From QHXM01 sp032160705 (GTDB lineage Bacteria > Acidobacteriota > Blastocatellia > Pyrinomonadales > Pyrinomonadaceae): a stretch of DNA of 64,000 nt. The stretch covers positions 1-64,000 of the forward strand of contig JAVHVE010000017.1 of assembly GCA_032160705.1 (NCBI GenBank), in the 5' to 3' direction. Both the position numbers and the translations under genes were made by a program. Below the pieces are notes generated by a model. It saw nothing but the letters and a program-made list of their open reading frames with translations. It ran no database searches and was not told the origin of the DNA. Below are positions 1-8,015 of this stretch, one piece after another (the first letter of the stretch is position 1; each line of letters begins with the position of its first letter).

Positions 1-2
1 CC

Positions 3-536
3 ATCCTCATTGACGTGGCGGGCAACGGCTTCAACCTGACCGATGCTGCTACTGGCGTCACCTTCGACCTCGACAGTAACGGCACACCGGAGCTGTTACC
101 GTGGACAGCTCAGGGGTCGGATGACGCCTGGTTAGCACTAGACCGTGATGGCAATGGCTTAATTGATAATGGGACAGAACTGTTCGGCAACTTCACAGCG
201 CAGCCCCCGTCAGCTACCCCTAATGGCTTTCTGGCACTGGCCGAATATGACAAGGCGGAGCAAGGCGGCAATGCTGATGGGTTAATTGATATTAGAGATA
301 GCATCTTCACAAGATTGCTTCTCTGGCAGGACACGAATCACAACGGCATCTCGGAATCAGGAGAGTTGAAGACGCTGCCACAGCTAGGAGTAGATAAATT
401 GGAGTTGGAGTATAAAGAGTCGAAGAGAGTTGACCAGTATGGCAATCAGTTTCGGTATCGGGCGAAAGTCAGAGACGCCCATGATGTCAAGGTGGGGCGT
501 TGGGCGTGGGATGTGTTTCTCCGTGCTGCTCATTAG
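3..536 (+). CDS. C-terminal part of Ca-binding EF-hand-like repeat protein (5' truncated by window edge)
   Basis: The frame is open to the left edge, so the true start lies outside the window. The visible 178 or so residues contain several Asp/Asn/Gly-rich loops of the DxDxNG type (DLDSNGTPE, DRDGNGLIDNG, DTNHNGISESG). These resemble EF-hand or dockerin-like calcium-binding loops separated by short hydrophobic strands. The C-terminus is rich in charged and aromatic residues and ends shortly before a strong terminator. Such tails occur at the end of large secreted or RHS-like repeat proteins; this is inference, because the N-terminal domains are missing. Specific function unknown. Confidence 0.7.
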   Translation: MLIDVAGNGFNLTDAATGVTFDLDSNGTPELLPWTAQGSDDAWLALDRDGNGLIDNGTELFGNFTAQPPSATPNGFLALAEYDKAEQGGNADGLIDIRDSIFTRLLLWQDTNHNGISESGELKTLPQLGVDKLELEYKESKRVDQYGNQFRYRAKVRDAHDVKVGRWAWDVFLRAAH

Positions 537-560
537 AAGGATGTACCTTTAGCACAGGAA

Positions 561-594
561 CGCCCGCAAGCATATGCTGGCTTGCGGGCGTTTT
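561..594 (+). terminator. Rho-independent terminator
   Basis: A perfect 10-bp stem (CGCCCGCAAG / CTTGCGGGCG) with a 10-nt loop is followed by TTTT. It lies 25 bases after the stop codon of the Ca-binding repeat protein. Confidence 0.85.
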
Positions 595-627
595 CATAAT
601 AATCTACGCTTGCTTACGCACCTTAGT

Positions 628-1860
628 TTAATCAGCCGCCAGAGCTTCACGCGATTCCGCAGATTTCCAGGGCGGGAGCGTCTTGCGCGCGGGCTTCTCT
701 TTCTTCAAACCCAAAGCCCAGTCCGCCTGCATCAAGGTATGTATGTCGCGCGTGCCTTCGTAGATAATCGCGGCCTTACAGTTTCTCAGGTAACGCTCGA
801 CCGGGTAATCGTTCGAGTAGCCGTTCGCGCCGTGAACTTCAATCGCCATCGAAGCGGCCTTCTCGCTAAGGATAGTCGCCTGCCATTTCGCCAGAGAAGT
901 TTCGCGCGCGTTCAACTTGCCCTCATTCTTCAAATGCCCGGCGCGCAGCCAGAGCAGGTGGCACATCTGGTAATCGGCTTCCATCAACGCGATCTTCTGT
1001 TTGACGAGTTGATGATTGGCGATCTTTGTGCCGAAAGTCTCGCGCTCCAGGGCGTAAGAGATTGAAGCGTCGCGCGAGGCGCGGATGACGCCCGTTGCGC
1101 CCGACGCGACGGTGTAGCGTCCCTGCTCCAATGCAAACATCGCGATCTTAAAACCCTCGCCTTCCTCGCCCACCATGTTCTCTGGCGGCACACGAACGTC
1201 CTGCAAAGAGAAGTATCCGGTGTTGCCTGCGCGGATTCCCATCTTGCCGTGAATCGTGCCAGACGAAAATCCTTTCATCCCGCGCTCGACGATGAAGCAG
1301 GACATACCTGAATGATCGCGCTTGCGGCGCTTCTCTTCGTCCGTCCAGCAGAAAAAGAGAAAGTTGTCGGCCACATCCGCGAGGCTGATCCACATCTTCT
1401 CGCCGTTCAAGACCCACTCGTCTCCTTCGCGCCTGGCGGTGGAGCGCGAGCCGACCACATCACTCCCTGCGCCCGGCTCCGTCAACCCGTAGGTCGCAAG
1501 CTTTTCGCCTTTGGCCTGCGGCACGAGATACTTCTGCTTCTGCTCGTCCGTCCCCCAGGTGAAGAGCGTCAAACTGTTGAGCCCTGTATGGACACTCATC
1601 ACGACGCGCATGAACGTGTCAACGGCTTCGAGTTCTTCGCAGACCAGGCCGAGCGAGATGTAATCGAAGCCCGCCCCGCCGTATTCTTCAGGGATGCAAA
1701 CGCCGAGCAGATTCAACTCGGCCATCTTGTCCAGAATGGAACGATCAAACTGCTGCTTTTCATCTAACTCCTTGATGCGCGGGGCGATATCTCCCAGCGC
1801 GAAATCGCGCACGGTCTGGCGAATAGCCTTGTGGTCTTCGGTCAACTCAAAGTCAATCAT
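628..1860 (-). CDS. Acyl-CoA dehydrogenase
   Basis: A 410-aa FAD-dependent acyl-CoA dehydrogenase of the usual family length. It would oxidise an acyl-CoA to the 2-enoyl-CoA and pass electrons to ETF. The order is N-terminal helical domain, middle beta domain with the signature YGLTEPGAGSD (about residues 123-133), and C-terminal helical domain with the catalytic base in IIYEGTRDIH (Glu368). The YEGTxDIH form resembles the glutaryl-CoA dehydrogenase branch as much as the generic short-chain enzymes, so the substrate is uncertain. The start is supported by AAGGA about 10 bases upstream. It is a single gene, convergent with the preceding plus-strand gene. Confidence 0.92.
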   Translation of the reverse strand: MIDFELTEDHKAIRQTVRDFALGDIAPRIKELDEKQQFDRSILDKMAELNLLGVCIPEEYGGAGFDYISLGLVCEELEAVDTFMRVVMSVHTGLNSLTLFTWGTDEQKQKYLVPQAKGEKLATYGLTEPGAGSDVVGSRSTARREGDEWVLNGEKMWISLADVADNFLFFCWTDEEKRRKRDHSGMSCFIVERGMKGFSSGTIHGKMGIRAGNTGYFSLQDVRVPPENMVGEEGEGFKIAMFALEQGRYTVASGATGVIRASRDASISYALERETFGTKIANHQLVKQKIALMEADYQMCHLLWLRAGHLKNEGKLNARETSLAKWQATILSEKAASMAIEVHGANGYSNDYPVERYLRNCKAAIIYEGTRDIHTLMQADWALGLKKEKPARKTLPPWKSAESREALAAD

Positions 1861-2005
1861 TCTTTATCTTCCTTAAGTAATAATATCAGCGTAGGAGTGT
1901 AGCGATTATGTTGCGCGGCTATTTACCTAGCTTTTTAAGTATCTTATCATTAGTGTAGCCGTTGAACGAAAGCGCTCACTTATCCTTTACCGCCACTTTA
2001 TAAAC

Positions 2006-2488
2006 ATGAGCTTATCGGATAACAATGTCGTAACCGGATGGGAAGCAGCCAAGGACGTTGCAGAAACTTTCTATTACATCCTCGCCGCCATCGCCGCGAT
2101 TGGTGCTGCTTGGGTCTATCGGAGGAATTCAAGACTCGAACGCGCACGATGGACATCGAATCTCTATGAAAAATTTTACGAGGGCGAGCGCTATAAAGAG
2201 ATTCGTGATTTGCTGGATATAGACTGCACGGAATCTTTGGATTGCCAGGCTTGTGCGATTGCACATGAAAGCCATCAGCAGAACATGAAGTTCTCCGATT
2301 ATCTTAATTTCTTTGAACTTGTTGGTTTCCTTGAAAAATCTAAGCAGCTAAAAAGTCAGGATATTGAAGACCTTTTCTGCTACTATTTGGATTGCCTTGA
2401 GAAGCATAAATTAGTAAGGGATTATATCCGAGATAGAGGCTACGAACAGCTCAACCGCTTTTTAGAGCGCAGAAGAGAAAGCAAATGA
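2006..2488 (+). CDS. Small membrane-anchored hypothetical protein
   Basis: 160 aa with one N-terminal membrane segment (about residues 20-40, ILAAIAAIGAAWVY) followed by a charged, mostly helical cytoplasmic domain. The domain has a Cys cluster (CTESLDCQAC) and a basic C-terminus. I do not recognise the family with certainty; the layout resembles DUF4760-type anchored proteins. Its stop overlaps the next start (ATGA), so the two genes are translationally coupled. Base composition is clearly lower in GC than the flanks (line 2281-2340 has 19 G+C in 60), suggesting a recently acquired pair. Confidence 0.7.
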   Translation: MSLSDNNVVTGWEAAKDVAETFYYILAAIAAIGAAWVYRRNSRLERARWTSNLYEKFYEGERYKEIRDLLDIDCTESLDCQACAIAHESHQQNMKFSDYLNFFELVGFLEKSKQLKSQDIEDLFCYYLDCLEKHKLVRDYIRDRGYEQLNRFLERRRESK

Positions 2489-2892
2489 CCATTAAACATC
2501 TATTTGTTTATGGCACGCTCCTGTCCGAGCAAGCCTCGCCAGAGGTGGCGAGCTTGATCCGGCGGATGGGAAGGGTTGGGCCTGCAACAACAAAAGGGCG
2601 TTTGTATGATTTGGGCGAATATCCGGGAGCTATTGTTGATCCCTCTGCAAAGACCACGATTTATGGAGAAGTCTATCAACTTCCTCTTGATAAAGATTTA
2701 CTGAACAAATTAGACCAATACGAAGAGTACGATCCCTTAGCGCCTCAAGATAGTCTCTTCGTGCGAACTAACTGTTTTGCCAAAACCTTTGACGGGCGTA
2801 CGTTGGAATGCTGGGTATACACTTTCAATGGTAATGTTAAAGCAGCACCGCTTATTTCAAGCGGCAATTACGCGGAATTAAAGGCCAGCTAA
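2485..2892 (+). CDS. Gamma-glutamylcyclotransferase-like (AIG2/GGCT fold) protein
   Basis: 135 aa. The N-terminal FVYGTLL motif is the substrate-binding YGTL signature of the gamma-glutamylcyclotransferase fold. LDQYEEYDP carries the expected catalytic glutamate (Glu80). The family cyclises gamma-glutamyl amines or related substrates to 5-oxoproline; the physiological substrate here cannot be read from sequence. The start is fixed by the ATGA overlap with the upstream membrane protein. The 3' end overlaps by four bases the convergent CCA-type nucleotidyltransferase. AT-rich composition is shared with the upstream partner. Confidence 0.85.
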   Translation: MTIKHLFVYGTLLSEQASPEVASLIRRMGRVGPATTKGRLYDLGEYPGAIVDPSAKTTIYGEVYQLPLDKDLLNKLDQYEEYDPLAPQDSLFVRTNCFAKTFDGRTLECWVYTFNGNVKAAPLISSGNYAELKAS

Positions 2893-4289
2893 CCATTGGC
2901 AGAATTGATTAGAATCCTGGCAGCCGCTTTCGCTTCTTCAAGCGAAGAGATGCGTCCGTCGAGTTGCATCTCGTAAACGGCGCGCGTGATCTCGCCCATG
3001 CGCGGGCCGGGCTTGAGTCCCATTTCGAGCAGGTGACGACCCATGAGAACTGGCGCGGGCGCTTTCTCTTCAACCTGTAGCTCGCGTGCTCTCGTGATAA
3101 ACCACTCCTGAGCCTCCGCCGTAAACCACTGCTCGCGCGGAATCCAATCTGCATTGCGCCCCAGGGAATCCGCTTTCGCTACACGATACAAAAGCTCCAG
3201 CTCGCATCTTCGCGCCAGACGGCGGAATGCGCCGTCGCCGACTTCATCGCGCTTCTTGTAGAACTCGCCCGGCTTCAAATGATCCCGCACGAGCGCGATG
3301 ACCTGAGCGCGCACGTCGTAGCCGTCGAGCGTGTGGATGTTCAATCTATCGAGAAAGCTTTCGGTCGGAGCGACGCCCGCCTCTTCGTGCCCGCGCGAAC
3401 GGATGCGCCCTTCTGTGAATTCGGTCGTCGCAGGCTTACCGAAATCATGGCAGAGCGCGCCGAGCATCACTGTCACCTGTTTGGCATAAGGCAGATCGTC
3501 AATCAACTCCCGCGCGCGATCAACGACGAACCAGGTATGGACATCTACATTCCCCTCTGGATGCCATTCTAATTCTTGCGGAACGCCGACGAGAGCTTTC
3601 AATTCGGGAAAGAGTTGATCGAACACGCCGAACCTGTGCAGCCAGCGGAAGCCGATTGAGGGGCGACGGGCGCGCAGCAAGAGCTTTTCCATCTCGCCCC
3701 AGATGCGCTCGCGCGGCAGGTCTGTGAGATCAATCGAGCGGCAGAGTTCTATAGTTTCAGCATCAATCTCGAACTCGAACCGCGCGGCAAACTGTGCCGC
3801 TCGCAGCACGCGCAAACTATCTTCCGCGAAAGTATCGCGCGAGACGGCGCGCAAGATTTTGTTTTGAAGATCGGTGCGCCCGCCATACGGGTCAATCATC
3901 TCGCCCGTGAGCGGGTCTTCGAGGATCGCGTTGATGGTGAAGTCTCGCCGCCGCGCCGCTTCTTCAACGCTCATCGCGGGATCGCCTTCGATGACAAACG
4001 CGCGATGGCCGCGCCCCGTCTTGCGTTCGCGTCGCGGCAGCGAGACATCTAAATCGCTGCCAACCTTGTAAACCGTGAAGGCTTCACCAACCGCATCAAC
4101 GCGCCCGAATTCTTCCAGTAAGTCGCGCAGGCGCGCAGGCTCAACACCATAGACTTCTACGTCCCAATCCTTCGGCTCAGTTCCCATCAAGAGGTCGCGC
4201 ACGCAGCCGCCAACCAGCAGCGCACGGCCACCCTCGGCGCGCACCCTGTGCGCTAACTTCAAAACTTTTTCAGGTACTTGGGAACTCAT
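2889..4289 (-). CDS. tRNA nucleotidyltransferase / poly(A) polymerase family protein with HD domain
   Basis: 466 aa. The N-terminal class II nucleotidyltransferase head has GGCVRD followed by the metal-binding pair in DWDVEV. The RRRDFTINAI segment and the RNA-binding helical region follow, then an HD phosphohydrolase domain (LGALCHDFGKP, about residues 275-285). This is the architecture of bacterial CCA-adding or A-adding enzymes, which build or repair tRNA 3' ends. CC-, A- and CCA-adding types cannot be separated by eye. It is the last of four same-strand genes beginning with glyQS (gaps of about 20-33 bases), a plausible tRNA-function operon. Confidence 0.9.
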   Translation of the reverse strand: MSSQVPEKVLKLAHRVRAEGGRALLVGGCVRDLLMGTEPKDWDVEVYGVEPARLRDLLEEFGRVDAVGEAFTVYKVGSDLDVSLPRRERKTGRGHRAFVIEGDPAMSVEEAARRRDFTINAILEDPLTGEMIDPYGGRTDLQNKILRAVSRDTFAEDSLRVLRAAQFAARFEFEIDAETIELCRSIDLTDLPRERIWGEMEKLLLRARRPSIGFRWLHRFGVFDQLFPELKALVGVPQELEWHPEGNVDVHTWFVVDRARELIDDLPYAKQVTVMLGALCHDFGKPATTEFTEGRIRSRGHEEAGVAPTESFLDRLNIHTLDGYDVRAQVIALVRDHLKPGEFYKKRDEVGDGAFRRLARRCELELLYRVAKADSLGRNADWIPREQWFTAEAQEWFITRARELQVEEKAPAPVLMGRHLLEMGLKPGPRMGEITRAVYEMQLDGRISSLEEAKAAARILINSANG

Positions 4290-4322
4290 CGGAAAGGAGA
4301 AAGGGCGCGTTGCGAGGCCGAC

Positions 4323-4739
4323 TTAATCTCTCTCTGGCTCTTCTTGCTCGTCATCTTCTTCGTAATCTTCGTCCAGCTCGTCGTCATCGTAATCATCAAT
4401 GACAACCTGGACGCCGCGCGTCGAAGGCAGACAACCGATGACTTGAGCGCGTTCGATGCGAGTCAAATCCATGTTGGCCGTGTGCCAGAGCTTGACCCAG
4501 AAGGTGCGAGTCTCCCCATGTACGGCGAAAGTCGAGCCATCGAGCATCACGGGCACGGGTTCGGCCACGGTGCCTGCGCGCAAGGCATCCAGCAGCTCCG
4601 GGATAAAGGGCTTGAACTTTTCAAATTGCACCATCACCGCATTGTCTTCAATCTCTGCGGGCGGCAACTCTACCGGGTCGTCTCCTTCCAAGAGGAGGCG
4701 CGACTCCGTTTGCTGATTCCTTTTCTTAACGACAGGCAT
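4323..4739 (-). CDS. Hypothetical protein with very acidic C-terminal tail
   Basis: 138 aa, unrecognised. The N-terminal 110 residues look globular (alternating hydrophobic strands, WVKLWHTANMDLTRIERAQVIG). The last 25 or so are almost entirely Asp/Glu with a few Tyr. There is no signal peptide or membrane segment. It lies between a small membrane protein and the CCA-type enzyme with short gaps, so it is probably cotranscribed with glyQS. No convincing Shine-Dalgarno precedes the start. A plus-strand open frame over the same bases is judged a shadow. Confidence 0.65.
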   Translation of the reverse strand: MPVVKKRNQQTESRLLLEGDDPVELPPAEIEDNAVMVQFEKFKPFIPELLDALRAGTVAEPVPVMLDGSTFAVHGETRTFWVKLWHTANMDLTRIERAQVIGCLPSTRGVQVVIDDYDDDELDEDYEEDDEQEEPERD

Positions 4740-4761
4740 AGGGTTTGATTACGGGTTTGTT

Positions 4762-4941
4762 TTATTGCTGGCTCTTCTTCATTAAATAAACTCCGGCGGT
4801 GGCCTCGAAGGCCGAGACGATGACCGCCGCCAGATAGTTACCGCCCGACCGATACAGAACGAAGGAGAAGAGGACGAAGAGGGCGCTCATGACGAAGGCC
4901 GAGACGCCCAGGAATTTATACAAACTCTTGTTGAGAGCCAT
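4762..4941 (-). CDS. Small two-helix membrane protein
   Basis: 59 aa, almost entirely two hydrophobic segments (about residues 9-28 and 35-52) joined by a short RSGGN turn, ending in a basic KKSQQ tail. Function unknown. A GTG two codons upstream is also possible; ATG at 4941 is preferred. It sits 25 bases after the glyQS stop and 22 bases before the acidic-tail protein, so it is likely part of the same transcript. Confidence 0.6.
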   Translation of the reverse strand: MALNKSLYKFLGVSAFVMSALFVLFSFVLYRSGGNYLAAVIVSAFEATAGVYLMKKSQQ

Positions 4942-4966
4942 ATTCACACACGGAACTTACAGCCCG

Positions 4967-6418
4967 TCAGCTCTGAACCGGCGGTTGCAGCCGTTGCTGC
5001 AAATGCTCGCGTAGGTCAGCGACTTTGACGCGCTCCTGCTCCCAGGTATCCCTGTCGCGCACGGTGACGGCTTCGTCTTCGAGCGATTGATGGTCAACGG
5101 TGACGCAGAAGGGCGTGCCGATCTCGTCCTGACGGGCGTAGAGCTTGCCGATGCCGCCCGTGTCATCGTAAACGGCGCGCATGACGGGCTGCAAAGAACG
5201 TTTTATCGCTTTCGCCATCCCGACGATTTCGGGCTTGTTTTTGGCGAGCGGCAGGATGGCGGCCTTGATCGGGGCAAGCTCCGGGTGAAGCTTCAGGATG
5301 ACGCGCTTTTCATTTTTATCGTTGACCTTCTCCGAATACGCATCCATCAAGACGGAGAGTACCGTGCGATTGACTCCGGCGGCTGGTTCGATAACAAAGG
5401 GATAGAAACGCTCCTTCGTCGCTTCGTCAAAGTAGGAGAGGTCTTCCGTTGAATCCGGGTTGAGACGCTTGCCTTCCGCGTTTTCAGGTTTTTTCGAGTG
5501 CGCTTTGAGATCAAAGTCCGTGCGATTGGCGATGCCCATCAACTCGTCCCATTGCCGCTCCTCTTCTTCGCGTTCAGGGAAGAAGCGATAATGAATATCT
5601 ACTGTGCGCTTGGCATAGTGCGCCAGTTCCTCTTTCGGCTGCTCGTAGAGACGCAGGTTCTCTGCACTGATGCCGAGCTTCACGAACCAGTTGAAGCAGT
5701 AATCAATCCACTCCTGATGCACGGGTTCGTCCTCTCCGGGACGAACGAAATATTCCATCTCCATTTGCTCGAACTCGCGCGTGCGGAAGATGAAGTTGCC
5801 GGGCGTGACTTCGTTGCGGAAGGATTTTCCGATCTGCGCGATGCCGAAAGGAATTTTCCGGCGCATGGTGGTTAGCACGTTCTGAAAATTGATAAAGATG
5901 CCCTGCGCCGTTTCGGGACGCAGATACGCGAGAGCGTTCGGGTCATCTTCTTCAGCCGCCGCACCGATTGTCGTGCGGAACATTAGATTGAAAGGGCGCG
6001 GCTCAGTCCAGTCCGTTGCGCCACAGTTAGGACAAATAAGCGCGACTTCAGGCCGTCCGTTGTGAACTCCCTTTAGGTCAACTTTGCCGAATCCCTCAGC
6101 CTGCTCAATTAGTTTGTCTTGACGAAATCGCCCATGACACTTCTTGCATTCAACGAGCGGGTCGCTGAACGTGTCCTCATGCCCGGAATATTTCCAGACC
6201 ATCCGGTTGAGAATGATGCTTGAATCAATCCCCTCCATATCATCGCGCTCGTGAACCATCCAGCGCCACCAGGCTTGCTTGACGTTGTTGCAGAGTTCGA
6301 CGCCCAGCGGGCCGTAATCCCACGCGCTGCCCAGTCCGCCGTAAATCTCCGACGAAGGGAAAACGAAGCCGCGCCGTTTGGCCAAACTTACGATGGTTTC
6401 GATATTCGGTGCTGACAC
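4967..6418 (-). CDS. glyQS: Glycine--tRNA ligase, alpha2 (single-chain) type
   Basis: 483 aa, the length of the homodimeric bacterial/eukaryotic-type glycyl-tRNA synthetase rather than the alpha2beta2 form. It charges tRNA-Gly in the cytoplasm. Visible features are the N-terminal GSAWDYGPLG substrate region, a CKKCHGRF / CPNCGATDW zinc-type pair, class II motif 2 (FRNEVTPGNFIFRTREFEQ), motif 3 around IEPAAGVNRT, and a C-terminal anticodon-binding domain. It heads a likely four-gene operon ending in the CCA-type enzyme. The 5' flank contains a 21-bp hairpin repeat, so its promoter is either inside or beyond that repeat. Confidence 0.96.
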   Translation of the reverse strand: MSAPNIETIVSLAKRRGFVFPSSEIYGGLGSAWDYGPLGVELCNNVKQAWWRWMVHERDDMEGIDSSIILNRMVWKYSGHEDTFSDPLVECKKCHGRFRQDKLIEQAEGFGKVDLKGVHNGRPEVALICPNCGATDWTEPRPFNLMFRTTIGAAAEEDDPNALAYLRPETAQGIFINFQNVLTTMRRKIPFGIAQIGKSFRNEVTPGNFIFRTREFEQMEMEYFVRPGEDEPVHQEWIDYCFNWFVKLGISAENLRLYEQPKEELAHYAKRTVDIHYRFFPEREEEERQWDELMGIANRTDFDLKAHSKKPENAEGKRLNPDSTEDLSYFDEATKERFYPFVIEPAAGVNRTVLSVLMDAYSEKVNDKNEKRVILKLHPELAPIKAAILPLAKNKPEIVGMAKAIKRSLQPVMRAVYDDTGGIGKLYARQDEIGTPFCVTVDHQSLEDEAVTVRDRDTWEQERVKVADLREHLQQRLQPPVQS

Positions 6419-6430
6419 TTTTGCCTCGTG

Positions 6431-6520
6431 AATGGTGATAAGTAAACGGTAAATGGTAAATGGTGAAGAGGAAATACTACCGTTCGTCTATTCACCATTT
6501 ACCATTTACCGCTCACCAGT
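6431..6520. repeat. Word-hairpin repeat, GTAAATG family (copy 1)
   Basis: Arms made of the word GGTAAAT repeated imperfectly: 6447-6467 pairs perfectly over 21 bp with 6491-6511 around a 23-nt spacer. A second copy of the same word lies at 31268-31352. It is located just upstream of the glyQS start. Confidence 0.85.
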
Positions 6521-6543
6521 CTAGCAGGCGCGCGCGTTAAATG

Positions 6544-6583
6544 AAAAGAAGAGAGGAACACCCACACAGAGTGCCCTCTCTTC
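6544..6583 (-). terminator. Rho-independent terminator of small membrane gene
   Basis: Read on the minus strand, GAAGAGAGG pairs with CCTCTCTTC (6575-6583 and 6548-6556). The inner part pairs imperfectly, and the stem is followed directly by TTTTCATTT. It sits 30 bases downstream of the 51-aa membrane protein gene. Confidence 0.75.
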
Positions 6584-6612
6584 GCCAAGAAACTTCGGCA
6601 AGGTCTTGATTT

Positions 6613-6768
6613 TTATTTGGACGCCGGCGCTGCGGGCGGATTGACGTTAATTTCCGTCTTGCGCCCGCCGAACACCCCGAAGAAATAGAGCGCGATCAAA
6701 ACGACGATCACAAAAATCACCAGCACCGCAACCACGCCAGCGTTGCCGCCGCCATCACCTTCAGCCAT
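6613..6768 (-). CDS. 51-aa single-pass membrane protein
   Basis: A small gene. The translation starts MAEGDGGGNAG, then one long hydrophobic helix (about residues 11-34, rich in Val/Ile/Leu), a GGRK turn and a Pro/Ala-rich tail ending in APASK. A perfect AAGGAGG lies 7 bases upstream of the ATG, and a terminator follows 30 bases after the stop. Both argue that it is a real single-gene transcription unit. The predicted topology is N-terminus out, basic GGRK on the inside. Family and function unknown. Confidence 0.75.
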   Translation of the reverse strand: MAEGDGGGNAGVVAVLVIFVIVVLIALYFFGVFGGRKTEINVNPPAAPASK

Positions 6769-6867
6769 ATCCGATCCTCCTTCGAAAGTTTATCGTCCAA
6801 GAGCGATTGGGGGAGTGAAAATTTTAAGTTTTAAGGAAAACGTCCGGGGGGATTGTTACCACATGCC

Positions 6868-6949
6868 TGACAGCAGTGACAAGCAAAAAGTGACAGGTGA
6901 CAAGAGAAACGCTTTCGTCCTGTCACCTGTCACCTGTTACCTGTTAGGG
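6868..6949. repeat. Word-hairpin repeat, GTGACAG family (copy 1)
   Basis: Left arm of GTGACAG/GTGACAA words (6876-6904) and right arm of CCTGTCA words (6919-6947); 6890-6902 pairs perfectly with 6921-6933. Its right end starts about nine bases after the stop codon of the PEGA/OmpA-like gene on the minus strand. Its terminal AGAGCC-TAACAGG matches the end of the copy at 30004-30085. Confidence 0.85.
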
Positions 6950-6957
6950 CTCTTTTT

Positions 6958-8013
6958 TTATCCGCGACGCGAGCGGCGCGGGCGAAGGTCCATCCCCGGT
7001 TGAGTGTCTCCCGGTTGAACGGTCGGCGTCGCCTGCGGCGGCTCAGCTCCCTGCGGGACGAGCCAGAGTTCAAAGTAGTCGCTTTCGCGGTAGCCGCCGT
7101 TGATGACGACCACCCGACTGCTGTCAATGCCGCGCTCCTTGATCATGTAGGCCTTGGCACGCGCAGCGAGACGATCCGCCTGGCCTGCGCGGCTTCTCCG
7201 GCCTGAGTAGACAATGATGTAAGCCTGCGAAGTCGGAGCGTTCTGCAACTCGATGGCCAGATTATCGAGACGCGCTTTGACATCGTCGAAAGCGGGCGGC
7301 TCAAACTGATCGTAGAGGCGCGACTTAACCGGCGGCGGCGGAATCGTAATAATGTTCGTGACGGCCTGCGCTGTCTGCCTGCACACGCGCTCGCCTGAGC
7401 CGTCGTCCACAACCAGAATGGCCGTGACGGGCTGGCGTCCAATTCCTGTTGAATCAACCATGATGGTCGGCGTGCCCGCGCCGCTGACGATGCGGGCTGA
7501 AGCAGGGCTGACCGTCCAGGTGTAGTTGAGCGCAGACGAACCCGCGTAGGCCACGTCCGCCGTGAAGGTGATGACATCGCCGTCGTTCGCAGTCGCAGGC
7601 GCAGAGACGTTGACCGGATACGGGCAAGGCAAGGCAGCCGGAATCGGAATCGTCCTCGGATTATAAGCGAGGCCGATGCAGTAGATGCGGCCAGCCGCGA
7701 CGATGAACTCGCGCGTCCAGCGCTCGCTGTTCGGGAAGATGATCTCGACGGTGTGTGATCCCGGCGGCAAATCCAGAAGGCGCTCGCTCACGGTCGTGCT
7801 GCCCGCAGGCTGCCCATCAATCAAGACGGGATAACCGCCCGGATTCGTCGAAATCTTGATGCGACCGTAGCTGGGTTTCTTCTTGGTGTCGGCGTGCGCC
7901 GTCGTCTGCCATGTCTGGACGAAGAGAAACGAGAGCGCGGCTATCGCGATGAAGGCAAACCTCGCACGGACGGCGGCGCGTGAATGAGCGGCGATTACCT
8001 GTTTGTCTGCCAT
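6958..8013 (-). CDS. Secreted PEGA-domain protein with OmpA-like C-terminus
   Basis: 351 aa. A signal peptide (FAFIAIAALSFLFVQ, cleavage near AHA-D) precedes a PEGA domain (about residues 45-110, GRIKISTNPGGYPVLIDG, LPPGSHTVEI). An Ig/PKD-like segment with a TWTV core follows (about 140-225), then an OmpA/MotB-like peptidoglycan-associated region (about 250-320, with IIVYSGRRSRAGQADRLAARAK and VVVINGG). PEGA and OmpA modules are typical of envelope-attached surface proteins. The ATG at 8013 has GAAGG 7 bases upstream; a GTG two codons earlier overlaps the previous stop (GTGA). It is coupled to the PEP-CTERM gene immediately upstream. Confidence 0.8.
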   Translation of the reverse strand: MADKQVIAAHSRAAVRARFAFIAIAALSFLFVQTWQTTAHADTKKKPSYGRIKISTNPGGYPVLIDGQPAGSTTVSERLLDLPPGSHTVEIIFPNSERWTREFIVAAGRIYCIGLAYNPRTIPIPAALPCPYPVNVSAPATANDGDVITFTADVAYAGSSALNYTWTVSPASARIVSGAGTPTIMVDSTGIGRQPVTAILVVDDGSGERVCRQTAQAVTNIITIPPPPVKSRLYDQFEPPAFDDVKARLDNLAIELQNAPTSQAYIIVYSGRRSRAGQADRLAARAKAYMIKERGIDSSRVVVINGGYRESDYFELWLVPQGAEPPQATPTVQPGDTQPGMDLRPRRSRRG

Positions 8014-8015
8014 AG

